The translations under genes were made by a program, and so were the position numbers. Source: an uncultured Pelagibacteraceae bacterium (GTDB taxonomy: Bacteria > Pseudomonadota > Alphaproteobacteria > Pelagibacterales > Pelagibacteraceae). Taken from it: a DNA stretch of 36,043 bases. This document shows positions 25,869 through 34,337 of this stretch, piece after piece. Within the stretch, counting starts at the first letter, position 1. Each line of letters opens with the position of its first letter. The notes under the pieces were generated by a model, which searched no databases, was not told where the DNA came from, and was given only the letters and a program-made list of their open reading frames with translations. The stretch lies in assembly GCA_902566805.1 (NCBI GenBank), contig CACFKJ010000007.1:1-36043 (forward strand), read 5' to 3'.

Positions 25869-26633
25869 ATGGCTAAGAATTGGAAAGAAGCTCAAATTAA
25901 TGAATCGAAATTTTGGATTGATATATATTCAAAAAATTCTGATGAAAAATTTTATAAAAAAATAGATGATGAGGGATTAATTGGATTTACAAATCAAGTT
26001 TTAGAAAGACATAAATTAAATGTCTATAGTTTTTCAGAAAAAGTTATTGCTGACGTAGGATGTGGACCATTTGGAATTATTGGTGGATTAGCTTTAATTG
26101 AAAAAGAAAAAAAAATAAAGATAAGAAAAATTTTCGGTATTGATCCCTTGATGAATTTTTATAGAGATAACATTAAAATATTAAATGAGGATGATCATTT
26201 AAAATTAATCAATTCGCCAGGAGAAAATATTCCATTAGACAATAAAACAGTAGATTATATTTTTTCAACAAACGTTTTAGATCACTGCAGTGATCCAAAA
26301 GAATTCATAATTGAAACAGAAAGAATTCTAAATGAAAAAGGAGAATTTCATTGTTCCGCACATGTTGTGTATCCAATTTTGACTTTATTAGCTCCATTTC
26401 TAAAATACTTTGATAAAAATCACCCAAAACATTTTACAGAAAAATTTTTATTAAAACTTTTAAGATCAAAATTTAAAATTGTAAATGTAACCTATAGAGC
26501 TACAATAATTGAAGATCATCCAAAATTTAGTTTTTTAAATATTTTTAAAAATAAAAATTTTTTTAGAGGAATAAAAAGGTTTTTATCAAATTATATTTTA
26601 TATACGGTATATTTTTCATGCAAAAAAAAATAG
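25869..26633 (+). CDS. SAM-dependent methyltransferase
   Basis: Class I methyltransferase, 254 residues. Motif I is VIADVGCGPFGIIGG (about residues 59-73), with FGIDPLMNFY after it as the acidic strand 2 end. The post-motif DNKTVDYIFSTNVLDHCSDP and ETERILNEKGEF are typical of the Methyltransf_11/Methyltransf_25 type. Such enzymes in glycan operons usually O-methylate a sugar, but the acceptor cannot be read here. It is eight bases after the gmhA-like gene and overlaps the phosphatase gene by 16 bases. Confidence 0.82.
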   Translation: MAKNWKEAQINESKFWIDIYSKNSDEKFYKKIDDEGLIGFTNQVLERHKLNVYSFSEKVIADVGCGPFGIIGGLALIEKEKKIKIRKIFGIDPLMNFYRDNIKILNEDDHLKLINSPGENIPLDNKTVDYIFSTNVLDHCSDPKEFIIETERILNEKGEFHCSAHVVYPILTLLAPFLKYFDKNHPKHFTEKFLLKLLRSKFKIVNVTYRATIIEDHPKFSFLNIFKNKNFFRGIKRFLSNYILYTVYFSCKKK

Positions 26634-27151
26634 ATGAAAAAAGTAAAGCTATTTTTTTTGATAGAGACGGAGTATTGATAGAGGCTCCAGTAGTAGATGG
26701 TAAACCTAAATCTTCAAAATATCTACATCAAATTAAACTTTGTAAAAATATTGAGGAAATATGTTTAAAGTTTAAGTATTCATATCTATTAATAATGGTA
26801 ACTAATCAACCCGATTTTAAAAGAAAAATAAACACAAAAAAAAATATTAAAACTATAAATAATTATTTAAAAAAAAAACTTAATTTAGATGATGTTTTTG
26901 TTTGTTATAGTGATAATGATAAATGTTACCATCGCAAACCAAATCCAGGTATGATTTTTGATGCTCAAAAAAAATACAACATTGATCTTAAAAAAAGTTA
27001 TTTGATTGGAGATAGATGGAGAGATATTGGAGCTGGAAACAAAGCAAAATGTAGGACTATTTTTATTAACAAAAAATATAATGAAAAAAATATATTTAAA
27101 GCTAAATATACTATAAAAAAAATAAAAGAAATTCTAAAAATAATTAAATGA
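26618..27151 (+). CDS. gmhB: Heptose-1,7-bisphosphate 7-phosphatase-like HAD protein
   Basis: HAD-superfamily phosphatase, 177 residues, as usual for GmhB. GmhB removes the 7-phosphate from D-glycero-D-manno-heptose 1,7-bisphosphate. The nucleophile motif is FFDRDGVL (D15 nucleophile, D17 acid/base), motif II is VTNQ, and KPNPGM carries the motif III lysine. GDRWRDIGAGN is motif IV. The zinc-loop region CYSDNDKCYHRKP retains cysteines and a histidine, though spaced differently from E. coli GmhB as I remember it. It overlaps the methyltransferase gene before and the oxidoreductase gene after it (ATGA). Confidence 0.87.
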   Translation: MQKKIDEKSKAIFFDRDGVLIEAPVVDGKPKSSKYLHQIKLCKNIEEICLKFKYSYLLIMVTNQPDFKRKINTKKNIKTINNYLKKKLNLDDVFVCYSDNDKCYHRKPNPGMIFDAQKKYNIDLKKSYLIGDRWRDIGAGNKAKCRTIFINKKYNEKNIFKAKYTIKKIKEILKIIK

Positions 27152-28233
27152 TGAAAAAATTTAAATGTATACATGTCGGATTAGGTAATTTTGCACTTCA
27201 AAGGATTCAGCTAAACTTGAATAATAATTTATTTGAGGTAGTAGCTTTTGTAGATTTAAATATTACAGATACGATTAATAATTTAAAGAAACTTAAAAAT
27301 TTACCTATTGATTATGAAAAAAGAGTTTTTAAATCAATTAGTGAAGCGCAAAAAAAATATTCAGCCGAAGTTTGTTTTATATATGTTGCGTCAGAATCCC
27401 ACCCAGAACTTATAATTGAAAGTCTGGAAAATAATTTACACACGTTTTGCGTTAAATCTATAGCATGTGAAATGCAAGAATTTAAAAAAATAATGGAGGT
27501 AAAAAAAAAATTTAAAAAATTAAAATTAGTTCAAGGATTAAATAACCAGTGGAATGAAGCAAGCATAAAAATGCAGGAGTTGTTGAATGATAAGGAAAAT
27601 TTTGGAGAATTGATGATTGGTAATTGTACTATGTGGGGAAGGCAAAATCTCAAAAGTGAAAAGCCAATTGTAGATGTAATAAAGGAGGGAATTTTTTTCC
27701 ACTCCATGGGAATTCACCAGTTAAGCCAAGTTGTTGCAGCGCTGGGTTTGCCAGAGAGCGTTATTTCGTCTTCGCCAGAATTCGAACAAGAGGAAATAGG
27801 TTTTAAAGGAATTACAGGAACATCAACAGGTGTATGCTTTATTAAGTATAAAAATGGAGGTACGATTACTTACACCGCAACAAGAGGTGGACATGGAAAT
27901 CCTTATGGTTTTGCATCAAGATGGAGTGGAAATTGGTTATTTCATGGAACTAAAGGGGACATTAAAAGAAATGGCGGAAGATTAACTTTATATAAAAATG
28001 GGAATATTGTTCAGGATTATTTTTTAAAGGATCTAGATAATAACCTTTATATTGATGAACTTAAACAATATGAGATTTTTCATCAAAATTTATCTGGGAA
28101 TAATAAATTTGATATTCAAAAGAAATCATTAGAGAGCTGGTTGTTGATGGAAGCTTGCAATTTATCAATAAAAAAAGACAAAAAAATCATGTTAAATGAT
28201 TTAATTTTAGAAACAGATTTTAAAAATTTATAA
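27148..28233 (+). CDS. Gfo/Idh/MocA-family oxidoreductase
   Basis: NAD(P)-dependent sugar oxidoreductase, 361 residues. N-terminal Rossmann motif HVGLGNFALQR, followed by FVDLN. CVKSIACEM takes the place of the EKP motif, with its lysine kept. The C-terminal alpha/beta domain runs from about 125 (GLNNQWNEA) and shows FFHSMGIHQLSQ, where the His is a candidate catalytic residue. Family members oxidise or reduce ring hydroxyls of NDP-sugars or free sugars, often at C3. The gene is visibly richer in G+C than its neighbours (for example 27690-27790), perhaps through recent gain or stronger protein constraint. It lies six bases before an SDR gene, and the two may act in sequence. Confidence 0.85.
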   Translation: MMKKFKCIHVGLGNFALQRIQLNLNNNLFEVVAFVDLNITDTINNLKKLKNLPIDYEKRVFKSISEAQKKYSAEVCFIYVASESHPELIIESLENNLHTFCVKSIACEMQEFKKIMEVKKKFKKLKLVQGLNNQWNEASIKMQELLNDKENFGELMIGNCTMWGRQNLKSEKPIVDVIKEGIFFHSMGIHQLSQVVAALGLPESVISSSPEFEQEEIGFKGITGTSTGVCFIKYKNGGTITYTATRGGHGNPYGFASRWSGNWLFHGTKGDIKRNGGRLTLYKNGNIVQDYFLKDLDNNLYIDELKQYEIFHQNLSGNNKFDIQKKSLESWLLMEACNLSIKKDKKIMLNDLILETDFKNL

Positions 28234-28239
28234 AAACAT

Positions 28240-28998
28240 ATGAATTCTTTTAAAAATAAAAATATAATAGTTACAGGTGCTTCCAAGGGTCTTGGAAAAA
28301 CTATATCTATTGAATTCGAAAAACTTGGTTCTAATATTGCTATGATCGCTAGAAGCAAAAATTTATTAGATGATATAAAAAGCCAATTTAAAGAAAAAGA
28401 TAACCATCTTCTTTACGATATAGATTTAATAAATGATGATGAAAGAAATAAATGCCTTATTGATATAGAAAAAAAATTTAAAAATATTGATATCATTTTT
28501 CATTGTTTAGGTGGCAGTTTTGGAATAAACCAACCTTTGGATGAAATGTCCAAGTATATGAATTCTATTAAAGGAAATTTAGGGGTTTCAATTGATATAA
28601 ATAATAAATTTATACCAAATATGAAAAAGAATGGATTTGGAAATATTATTCATATTAGTTCTGTGGTAGGAAAGCAAGCAACAGCATCAGTTCCCTATGT
28701 TACCGCTAAATCTAGTATATCAGGATATGTGAGAGTTATGGGTAATTATTTGGCCAATTATAATATTATTCTATGTGGTGTGATGCCAGGAGCTTTTATT
28801 GCAGAAGACAATGCAATGAATAGATTTAGGAAATTTAAACCAACAGAGTACAATGAATTTGTTGAAAAATTACCTAAACAAAGAATGCCAAAGTCAGAGG
28901 AATATATTGAAATCCTTAAATTGCTATCTTCAAAAGAGTCCAAAATATTTAGTGGATCGATGATACCCTTGGACACAGGTCAAGGTATATCAATTTAA
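28240..28998 (+). CDS. Short-chain dehydrogenase/reductase
   Basis: Classical SDR, 252 residues. Cofactor loop TGASKGLGKTI, then the HCLGGSFG strand at the NNAG position. The catalytic serine is in HISSVVGKQATAS and the intact Tyr-x-x-x-Lys is YVTAK. The C-terminal PGAFIAEDNAM and GSMIPLDTGQG are as in FabG-like enzymes. A keto-sugar reduction or oxidation paired with the preceding Gfo/Idh/MocA gene is plausible from position, but the substrate is unknown. Confidence 0.85.
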   Translation: MNSFKNKNIIVTGASKGLGKTISIEFEKLGSNIAMIARSKNLLDDIKSQFKEKDNHLLYDIDLINDDERNKCLIDIEKKFKNIDIIFHCLGGSFGINQPLDEMSKYMNSIKGNLGVSIDINNKFIPNMKKNGFGNIIHISSVVGKQATASVPYVTAKSSISGYVRVMGNYLANYNIILCGVMPGAFIAEDNAMNRFRKFKPTEYNEFVEKLPKQRMPKSEEYIEILKLLSSKESKIFSGSMIPLDTGQGISI

Positions 28999-29000
28999 CA

Positions 29001-29705
29001 ATGAAAATTACCTTTGGAATTGCAACATATAATAATATTAATAATCTTATTTTAACATTGAACTCAATACAAAAAGTTATGAAAAGTTATCAAAAATATA
29101 AGTACGAAATCGTTATTGTTGATGATAATTCCATGGACAAAACTGAAGAGAAGCTAAAAAAAATAAAAAAAAATAAAAAATATATTAAATATTATAAAAA
29201 CAATTCTAATTTAGGGTTTAGACATTCTATACTGAAAGCAGCAAAAAAAGGCAAAGGGACTTACTTTAAAATAATACACTCTAGCAATATTGAAAACATT
29301 AAAGATCTTAAAGTTTATTTAAGCAAAATAAAAGATTATGAGTTAATAATGCCTTATCTAATAGACAAAAGAAACTATTTTAGAAAATTTATTTCAAAAT
29401 TTTGTACAGTTATATTGAATTTTTTTTCAGGAAAAAATTTAAAGTATTATCAATCACCAATAATGTGTAATCGCAGAAAATTTATATACTTTTCTCCAAA
29501 GATGAATGCAGGTAGTTTTTTTTTAGCAAGTATAAATTTTAAATTGAAAAATTTTTACAATAAAAGTCAAGTTTATGAATTTGGAATAAAACCTAAATTT
29601 AAAAAAAAGGGCTCAACAGCAATTTCTTTTACAAACTTAATATCTTTTATTTTTACAATAATTGATGTTTTATATTTTAGAATAAAAAATTATTGGAATA
29701 AATGA
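29001..29705 (+). CDS. GT2-like glycosyltransferase with altered metal-binding motif
   Basis: GT-A fold, 234 residues. The start ITFGIATYNNINNLILTL and EIVIVDDNSMDKTEE (residues 36-50) and NLGFRHSILKAAKKG are clearly family 2. The DxD site is expected after GTYFKI, but the sequence there is IHSSN (residues 92-96), with no aspartate. Either the enzyme uses a different metal site or it has lost activity. It is shorter than most GT2 enzymes and ends in a hydrophobic stretch (LISFIFTIIDVLYF). It overlaps the following gene by four bases. Confidence 0.75.
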   Translation: MKITFGIATYNNINNLILTLNSIQKVMKSYQKYKYEIVIVDDNSMDKTEEKLKKIKKNKKYIKYYKNNSNLGFRHSILKAAKKGKGTYFKIIHSSNIENIKDLKVYLSKIKDYELIMPYLIDKRNYFRKFISKFCTVILNFFSGKNLKYYQSPIMCNRRKFIYFSPKMNAGSFFLASINFKLKNFYNKSQVYEFGIKPKFKKKGSTAISFTNLISFIFTIIDVLYFRIKNYWNK

Positions 29706-30625
29706 AAAAGAGAGTTTTTATTACAGGTGGAAGTGGATATTTAGGAAAACACTTAATAAAATATCTAAAAAAAAAAAATTGCAAAGTATTTGCGCCAACA
29801 TCTAAAGAAATTAACTTAAAAAATTATAATCAGTTAAAAAAAATTAAAAATAATTTTGATCAGATTTATCATTTAGCTGCATGGACCCAAGCAGGAGATT
29901 TTTGTCTTAAATATCCAATGGATCAATGGGTCATAAACCAAGAAATCAATTCTAATATGGTAAAATGGTGGTCTAATACTAACAATAAAAAATCTAAAAT
30001 TATAATTATTGGAACCAGTTGTTGTTATGACGAAAAAGGTAGTTTTAATGAAAAAAATTATCTAAATGAAAAACCACATAATAGTTTGGCGACTTATGCA
30101 ATGACAAAAAAAATTTTAATGCAAGGTGTTATTGCTTGTCATTTACAAAAAAAACTAGAATGGAATTGCTTTATTCCTTCAACTCTGTATGGAACAGGAT
30201 ATAAAATAACTAATAAAACTCCACATTTTATATTTGACTTAGTTAGAAAAATTTTAAGAGGAAAGTTTTATGGATCTAAAGTTGAGCTATGGGGCAGTGG
30301 TTACCAAACTAGGGAAATAATACATGTAGATGACTTCATTAGGAATATGGTCAATATTTCAAATATTAAAAGTAATGATGCCTTTAATATTGGTGGTGGC
30401 AACGAATATTCAATAAGATTTTTTGCTAAAAAAATTTGTAAAATTAGTAACTATGATTTTAATAAAATATATTTTAATAAATCTAAATATGTTGGATCTA
30501 AATCAAAAAAACTTTCAATTAAAAAGATTTTGAATATCTATCCAAAATATAAATCGAATTTAACAAAAATCGATAAAGGTTTATTTGAAATGGTTAATTG
30601 GCATATAAAGAACAAAGAATATTAA
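29702..30625 (+). CDS. GDP-fucose synthase-like NAD-dependent epimerase/reductase
   Basis: Extended SDR, 307 residues. The motif order fits GDP-L-fucose synthase (Fcl/WcaG) and related heptose epimerase-reductases: ITGGSGYLGKHL, IYHLAAWTQAGD, GTSCCYDEKG at the catalytic serine, YAMTK as Tyr-x-x-x-Lys, then FIPSTLYGTG. LWGSGYQTREIIHVDD follows. Fcl enzymes epimerise and reduce GDP-4-keto-6-deoxymannose. Homologues act on GDP-6-deoxy-heptose in other bacteria. Either role fits this operon. A 12-base A tract is at 29767-29778. Confidence 0.83.
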   Translation: MKKRVFITGGSGYLGKHLIKYLKKKNCKVFAPTSKEINLKNYNQLKKIKNNFDQIYHLAAWTQAGDFCLKYPMDQWVINQEINSNMVKWWSNTNNKKSKIIIIGTSCCYDEKGSFNEKNYLNEKPHNSLATYAMTKKILMQGVIACHLQKKLEWNCFIPSTLYGTGYKITNKTPHFIFDLVRKILRGKFYGSKVELWGSGYQTREIIHVDDFIRNMVNISNIKSNDAFNIGGGNEYSIRFFAKKICKISNYDFNKIYFNKSKYVGSKSKKLSIKKILNIYPKYKSNLTKIDKGLFEMVNWHIKNKEY

Positions 30626-30626
30626 A

Positions 30627-31742
30627 ATGAGAAGAAATTTTTTTGTGCTCATGCCATCATTTGAAAGCTTTGGTGGTCACGAAGTTGAATTTTTAAAACC
30701 TTTAAAGCTTTTTGCTAGTAAAAAAAAACTAGATTTAATCTATTTGTTACCAAAAAAGAATTTAATGAAATTTAAAGAAAAAAACATTAAATGTTTTTTT
30801 GGAAATAAAAAAAATTCACTTATTAAAAAACTATTTGGAATTCTCCTTAATTTGATCAAATTAAAAAAATTTTTTGCAAAAAATTTAAAACAAAATGATA
30901 TAATCTATTTAGATGGTTTTAGTATTTATTTTTTAATTTCTTTTATCATTTTTTATTTTTTTTTAAAAAAAGAAAGCACAAAATTAATAGTATGGTTGAG
31001 ATATCCTTATCAAAATTCAATTAAAAATATGATTTTAAAGTTTTTTATAAATCAAATAAAAAATCCAAAAGAAACAGTATATTTAACTGAAAATGACAAT
31101 CTAAGAAATAAATTAAAAAAAAATTTCAAATTAAAAAATATTTATACAATGCCTAGCTTGCATAATTTAAATAAATATAAAAAAACTAAAAATAAGTATA
31201 ATTCAAAAATTCCCCCAGTTGTTCTTTGTCCGGGAATATACAGAGAGGAGAAATTTGGAAATAATTTAAATTTTTTCTTAACAAAAAATTACCAAAATAA
31301 TTTTCAATTAAGAATTTCTGAAAATTTCAAAAAAAAAATTGAAAAATCAGACAAACTTAAAAATTTAAATATAAATTTTATAAAGGAAAACTTAAATCAT
31401 AAATTACATATAAAAGAAATTACTAATTGTGATATAATTCTTTTACCGTATCAAATGCCCGATTATAAGTATAGAACATCTGGCCTTTTTTTTGAAACTA
31501 TAAGTATGAATAAAATTACTCTTATTACTTCAGGAACACTAATGGCTGAAGATTTAAAAAAATTTAACTTACAAAGTTTATCAATTTCAAGATGGAAAAA
31601 TATTCCTTTTAAAAAAATTTTAAATTTATTAAATAATAAAAAAATAAATAAAAACTTATTAAAATTTTCTAATTACTATAACAAAATTAATGGTATAAAA
31701 CCTTTTACAAATAAATTATTAAATGTTTGTGACTGTTTATAA
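30627..31742 (+). CDS. GT-B glycosyltransferase, divergent
   Basis: 371 residues. The start MPSFESFGGHEVEFLKPL resembles the acceptor loop of GT4-type enzymes (a Gly-Gly-x-Glu-like turn). The second half shows VVLCPGIYREEKFG, CDIILLPYQMPDYKYRTSGLFFETISM and LITSGTLMAEDL, which fit the donor domain, with the last two acidic positions as in E-x7-E. Similarity is lower than for the GT4 at 17886. It has one hydrophobic segment near residues 100-118. A 66-base gap without gene follows, the longest inside the plus operon. Confidence 0.72.
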   Translation: MRRNFFVLMPSFESFGGHEVEFLKPLKLFASKKKLDLIYLLPKKNLMKFKEKNIKCFFGNKKNSLIKKLFGILLNLIKLKKFFAKNLKQNDIIYLDGFSIYFLISFIIFYFFLKKESTKLIVWLRYPYQNSIKNMILKFFINQIKNPKETVYLTENDNLRNKLKKNFKLKNIYTMPSLHNLNKYKKTKNKYNSKIPPVVLCPGIYREEKFGNNLNFFLTKNYQNNFQLRISENFKKKIEKSDKLKNLNINFIKENLNHKLHIKEITNCDIILLPYQMPDYKYRTSGLFFETISMNKITLITSGTLMAEDLKKFNLQSLSISRWKNIPFKKILNLLNNKKINKNLLKFSNYYNKINGIKPFTNKLLNVCDCL

Positions 31743-31808
31743 AATTTTTTAAAAAAGATATTTAAATTATATTTACTAAATGATAAAGCACATATAAGAA
31801 TTATTATT

Positions 31809-32507
31809 ATGAAAATAAAAATTTACGCTGATGGAGCAAATAAAAAAGACATATTATATTTTAATAACCAGGCCGATATCTCGGGACTAACAACAAATCC
31901 TTCATTAATGAGAAAATCTGGAATTTCAAATTATAAAAATTTTTCCATTGATATTTTAAAAAAAGTTAAAAAAAAACCTATTTCCTTTGAGGTTTTTGCT
32001 GACACTTTTAAAGATATGTATAGTCAAGCAAAAACAATCTCTTCATGGGCTTCGAATGTTTATGTGAAAATCCCGATTTCAAATACAAAAGGATTAAGTT
32101 CAAAAAAATTGATTAAAATTTTATCTAATCAAAACGTTAAATTAAATATAACTGCCATTTTTACTAAATCACAAATAAATTTAGTATTTAAAAATTTAAA
32201 AAAAACTACACCAGCAATAATATCAATATTTGCTGGCAGAATAGCTGATACTGGTAGAGATCCAATACATTTAGTTGAGTATGCAAGTAAATTATTTAAA
32301 AAAAATTCAAAACATAAAATATTATGGGCGAGTACAAGAGAAGTGCTGAATATAATTCATGCAGAAAAAGCTGGAGCTGACATTATTACCGTGCCCACTG
32401 GCATACTAAAAAAAATGAAATTGATAAATAAAAATTTAAATATGTATTCTTTGGAAACTGTGAGAGAATTTTATAAGGATGCAAAAGCAGCAAAATATAA
32501 AATTTAA
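31809..32507 (+). CDS. tal: Transaldolase-family protein
   Basis: TIM-barrel class I aldolase, 232 residues, in the short transaldolase/fructose-6-phosphate aldolase size range. D8 sits in YADGA, GLTTNPSLM (26-34) is the family signature, and K87 in VYVKIPI is the Schiff-base lysine. Later come the SIFAGRIADTG and WASTREV segments. Transaldolase handles sedoheptulose 7-phosphate, the substrate of GmhA, so this may supply or balance the heptose precursor. The gene is directly followed by the HddA-like kinase with a one-base overlap. No clear promoter in the 66 bases upstream. Confidence 0.88.
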   Translation: MKIKIYADGANKKDILYFNNQADISGLTTNPSLMRKSGISNYKNFSIDILKKVKKKPISFEVFADTFKDMYSQAKTISSWASNVYVKIPISNTKGLSSKKLIKILSNQNVKLNITAIFTKSQINLVFKNLKKTTPAIISIFAGRIADTGRDPIHLVEYASKLFKKNSKHKILWASTREVLNIIHAEKAGADIITVPTGILKKMKLINKNLNMYSLETVREFYKDAKAAKYKI

Positions 32508-33484
32508 TGATCTTTAGTAGAGCTCCTTTAAGAATATCTTTAGGTGGTGGTGGAACAGATTTGCCATCTTATTATTTGAAAAAAAATGGATTTGTTATTT
32601 CAACAGCAATAAATAAATATATTTATATATCTCTTGGTAAAACATTTAATAAAAAATTTTTATTAAAGTATTCAAAATTTGAGGAAGTTGACAATATAAA
32701 AAAAATAAATCATCCGTTATTTAGAGAAACTTTAAAAGAATTAAAAGTTGAAAAACCTGTTAATATTTCTAGTCATGCAGATATACCTTCTGGATCAGGA
32801 CTTGGATCTTCCGGTTGTTTTACCGTTGCATTAATAAAAGCGTTAAATGGAGTTGAAAATAAGAAATTAAACAATAAAGAATTAGCAGAACTCGCCTGTA
32901 AAATTGAAATAAAAAAACTAAAAGAACCTGTTGGAAAGCAAGATCAATACTCAGCAGCTTTTGGAGGCTTGCGATCTTATGAATTTAAAAAAAATGGAGA
33001 AACAATTGTAAAAAAAATTAATATAAGTAAAAAAAGATTAAATAATTTGAATAATTCTTTATCAATATATTATACTGGTATTTTAAGAAATTCATACGAC
33101 ATACTAAAAACTCAAGATATAAAATCTAAAAGCATGAATAAGGAGATGTTTTTAAATTTAGACATGGTGAAAGAAATGGGATTTTATACAAAATATATTT
33201 TAGAAAAAGGTAACTTAGAAGAATACGGACATCTAATGAACGATCATTGGAAAACTAAAAAAAAAAGATCTCCAAAAATGACAAGTAAATATATTAATAA
33301 TTTATATAATTATGGGTTAGATAATGGTGCTATTGGTGGAAAACTAATTGGTGCAGGTGGAGGAGGTTTTTTAATTTTCTTTTCAAAAAAACCAAAAGAA
33401 TTAACAGAGGCATTTAAAAAAATAAAAATAAATAAAATAGATTTCAAGTTTGATTTAGAAGGAGCAAAAATATTATCAATTTAG
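32507..33484 (+). CDS. hddA: D-glycero-D-manno-heptose-7-phosphate kinase-like GHMP kinase (copy 2)
   Basis: GHMP kinase, 325 residues. It starts FSRAPLRISLGGGGTDLPSY, the HddA-type opening. The ATP loop is IPSGSGLGSSGCF (93-105), and the closing motif is GGKLIGAGGGGFLIF. Together with the GmhA-like, GmhB-like and HddC-like genes in the same operon it completes the GDP-D-glycero-D-manno-heptose route. Its closeness to a transaldolase supports a heptose substrate more than for the copy at 14780. It ends the plus-strand run, and its 3' end overlaps the convergent FkbM gene by nine bases. Confidence 0.9.
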   Translation: MIFSRAPLRISLGGGGTDLPSYYLKKNGFVISTAINKYIYISLGKTFNKKFLLKYSKFEEVDNIKKINHPLFRETLKELKVEKPVNISSHADIPSGSGLGSSGCFTVALIKALNGVENKKLNNKELAELACKIEIKKLKEPVGKQDQYSAAFGGLRSYEFKKNGETIVKKINISKKRLNNLNNSLSIYYTGILRNSYDILKTQDIKSKSMNKEMFLNLDMVKEMGFYTKYILEKGNLEEYGHLMNDHWKTKKKRSPKMTSKYINNLYNYGLDNGAIGGKLIGAGGGGFLIFFSKKPKELTEAFKKIKINKIDFKFDLEGAKILSI

Positions 33485-34336
33485 AGATAAAGTTACAGTT
33501 TTAATATTTAATGGGAATTTCTTGTTTTTTGGTATACCTAAGCTGTTAGTCATAAACTTAGCATTATTTGAAATATTATTAATTTTATAAAGCTTATTCT
33601 CAAATCTATCACTGGATATTACCTTTCCATCCCCAAGTTTTGCTAAGTAATCTAGTTTTCTGTAATCTATTGATGGATCTTTTATATTATAATATTCGTA
33701 TGTAAGAAAAATGTAATTCAAATTTAAAAGAATTTTTTCTATTTTTTTATAAGTAACATGGGAAGTTTCAATTAATAAAATTGGTTTATTTTCTAGAATT
33801 AATTTTGAGGCTCCACTAAGAATTTCAGGTTCTTTACCCTCTGCATCTAATTTAATTAATTTAATTTTTTCATTAAATTTTATTTTATCTAAATTTATAA
33901 CTTCTATTTTTTCAATATTTTCTAAAAACTTATTTTTTTTTAAACTGAAACTTTCTGCATAAATTTCATTTTTTGATGTATAAAAATTTTCAATTCCTTC
34001 TTGGTTAGAAACACCTTTTTTATAAATATGAATATTATTATTATTATTAAATTTTTTTTTTATAATTTGATAATATTTATCAAAAGGTTCAAATAAATAA
34101 TACCTATCTTTTGGAAAAAATTTTAAAAATAAAGTTGTTTTATCTCCTTTATGTGCACCTATATCAATTATAGAACCAAATTTTTTATCTACAAAGTTAT
34201 CTAAGATATAATTTTCTATTGTTTTAATTTCAAAAAAAATAAATTTTTCGAATAAAGATTTATAAATTTTTTTTAAAAAAAAATATAAGTTTAATTTTTT
34301 TAATATTATAATTACTATATTTGGCAAATATAGCAT
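33476..34336 (-). CDS. FkbM-family methyltransferase
   Basis: SAM-dependent O-methyltransferase of the FkbM type, 286 residues. Motif I is IIDIGAHKGDKT (56-67), followed by YYLFEPFDKYY. KKGVSNQEGIENFY, the VINLDKI strand and IKLDAEGKEPEILSGA are the family's middle signature, and ILLIETSH comes near the end. About 50 hydrophobic and basic residues precede the fold and could hold it at the membrane. Likely O-methylates a sugar hydroxyl. It is one base after the ColD-like gene and is the last gene of this minus-strand run. Confidence 0.88.
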   Translation of the reverse strand: MLYLPNIVIIILKKLNLYFFLKKIYKSLFEKFIFFEIKTIENYILDNFVDKKFGSIIDIGAHKGDKTTLFLKFFPKDRYYLFEPFDKYYQIIKKKFNNNNNIHIYKKGVSNQEGIENFYTSKNEIYAESFSLKKNKFLENIEKIEVINLDKIKFNEKIKLIKLDAEGKEPEILSGASKLILENKPILLIETSHVTYKKIEKILLNLNYIFLTYEYYNIKDPSIDYRKLDYLAKLGDGKVISSDRFENKLYKINNISNNAKFMTNSLGIPKNKKFPLNIKTVTLSLN

Positions 34337-34337
34337 T

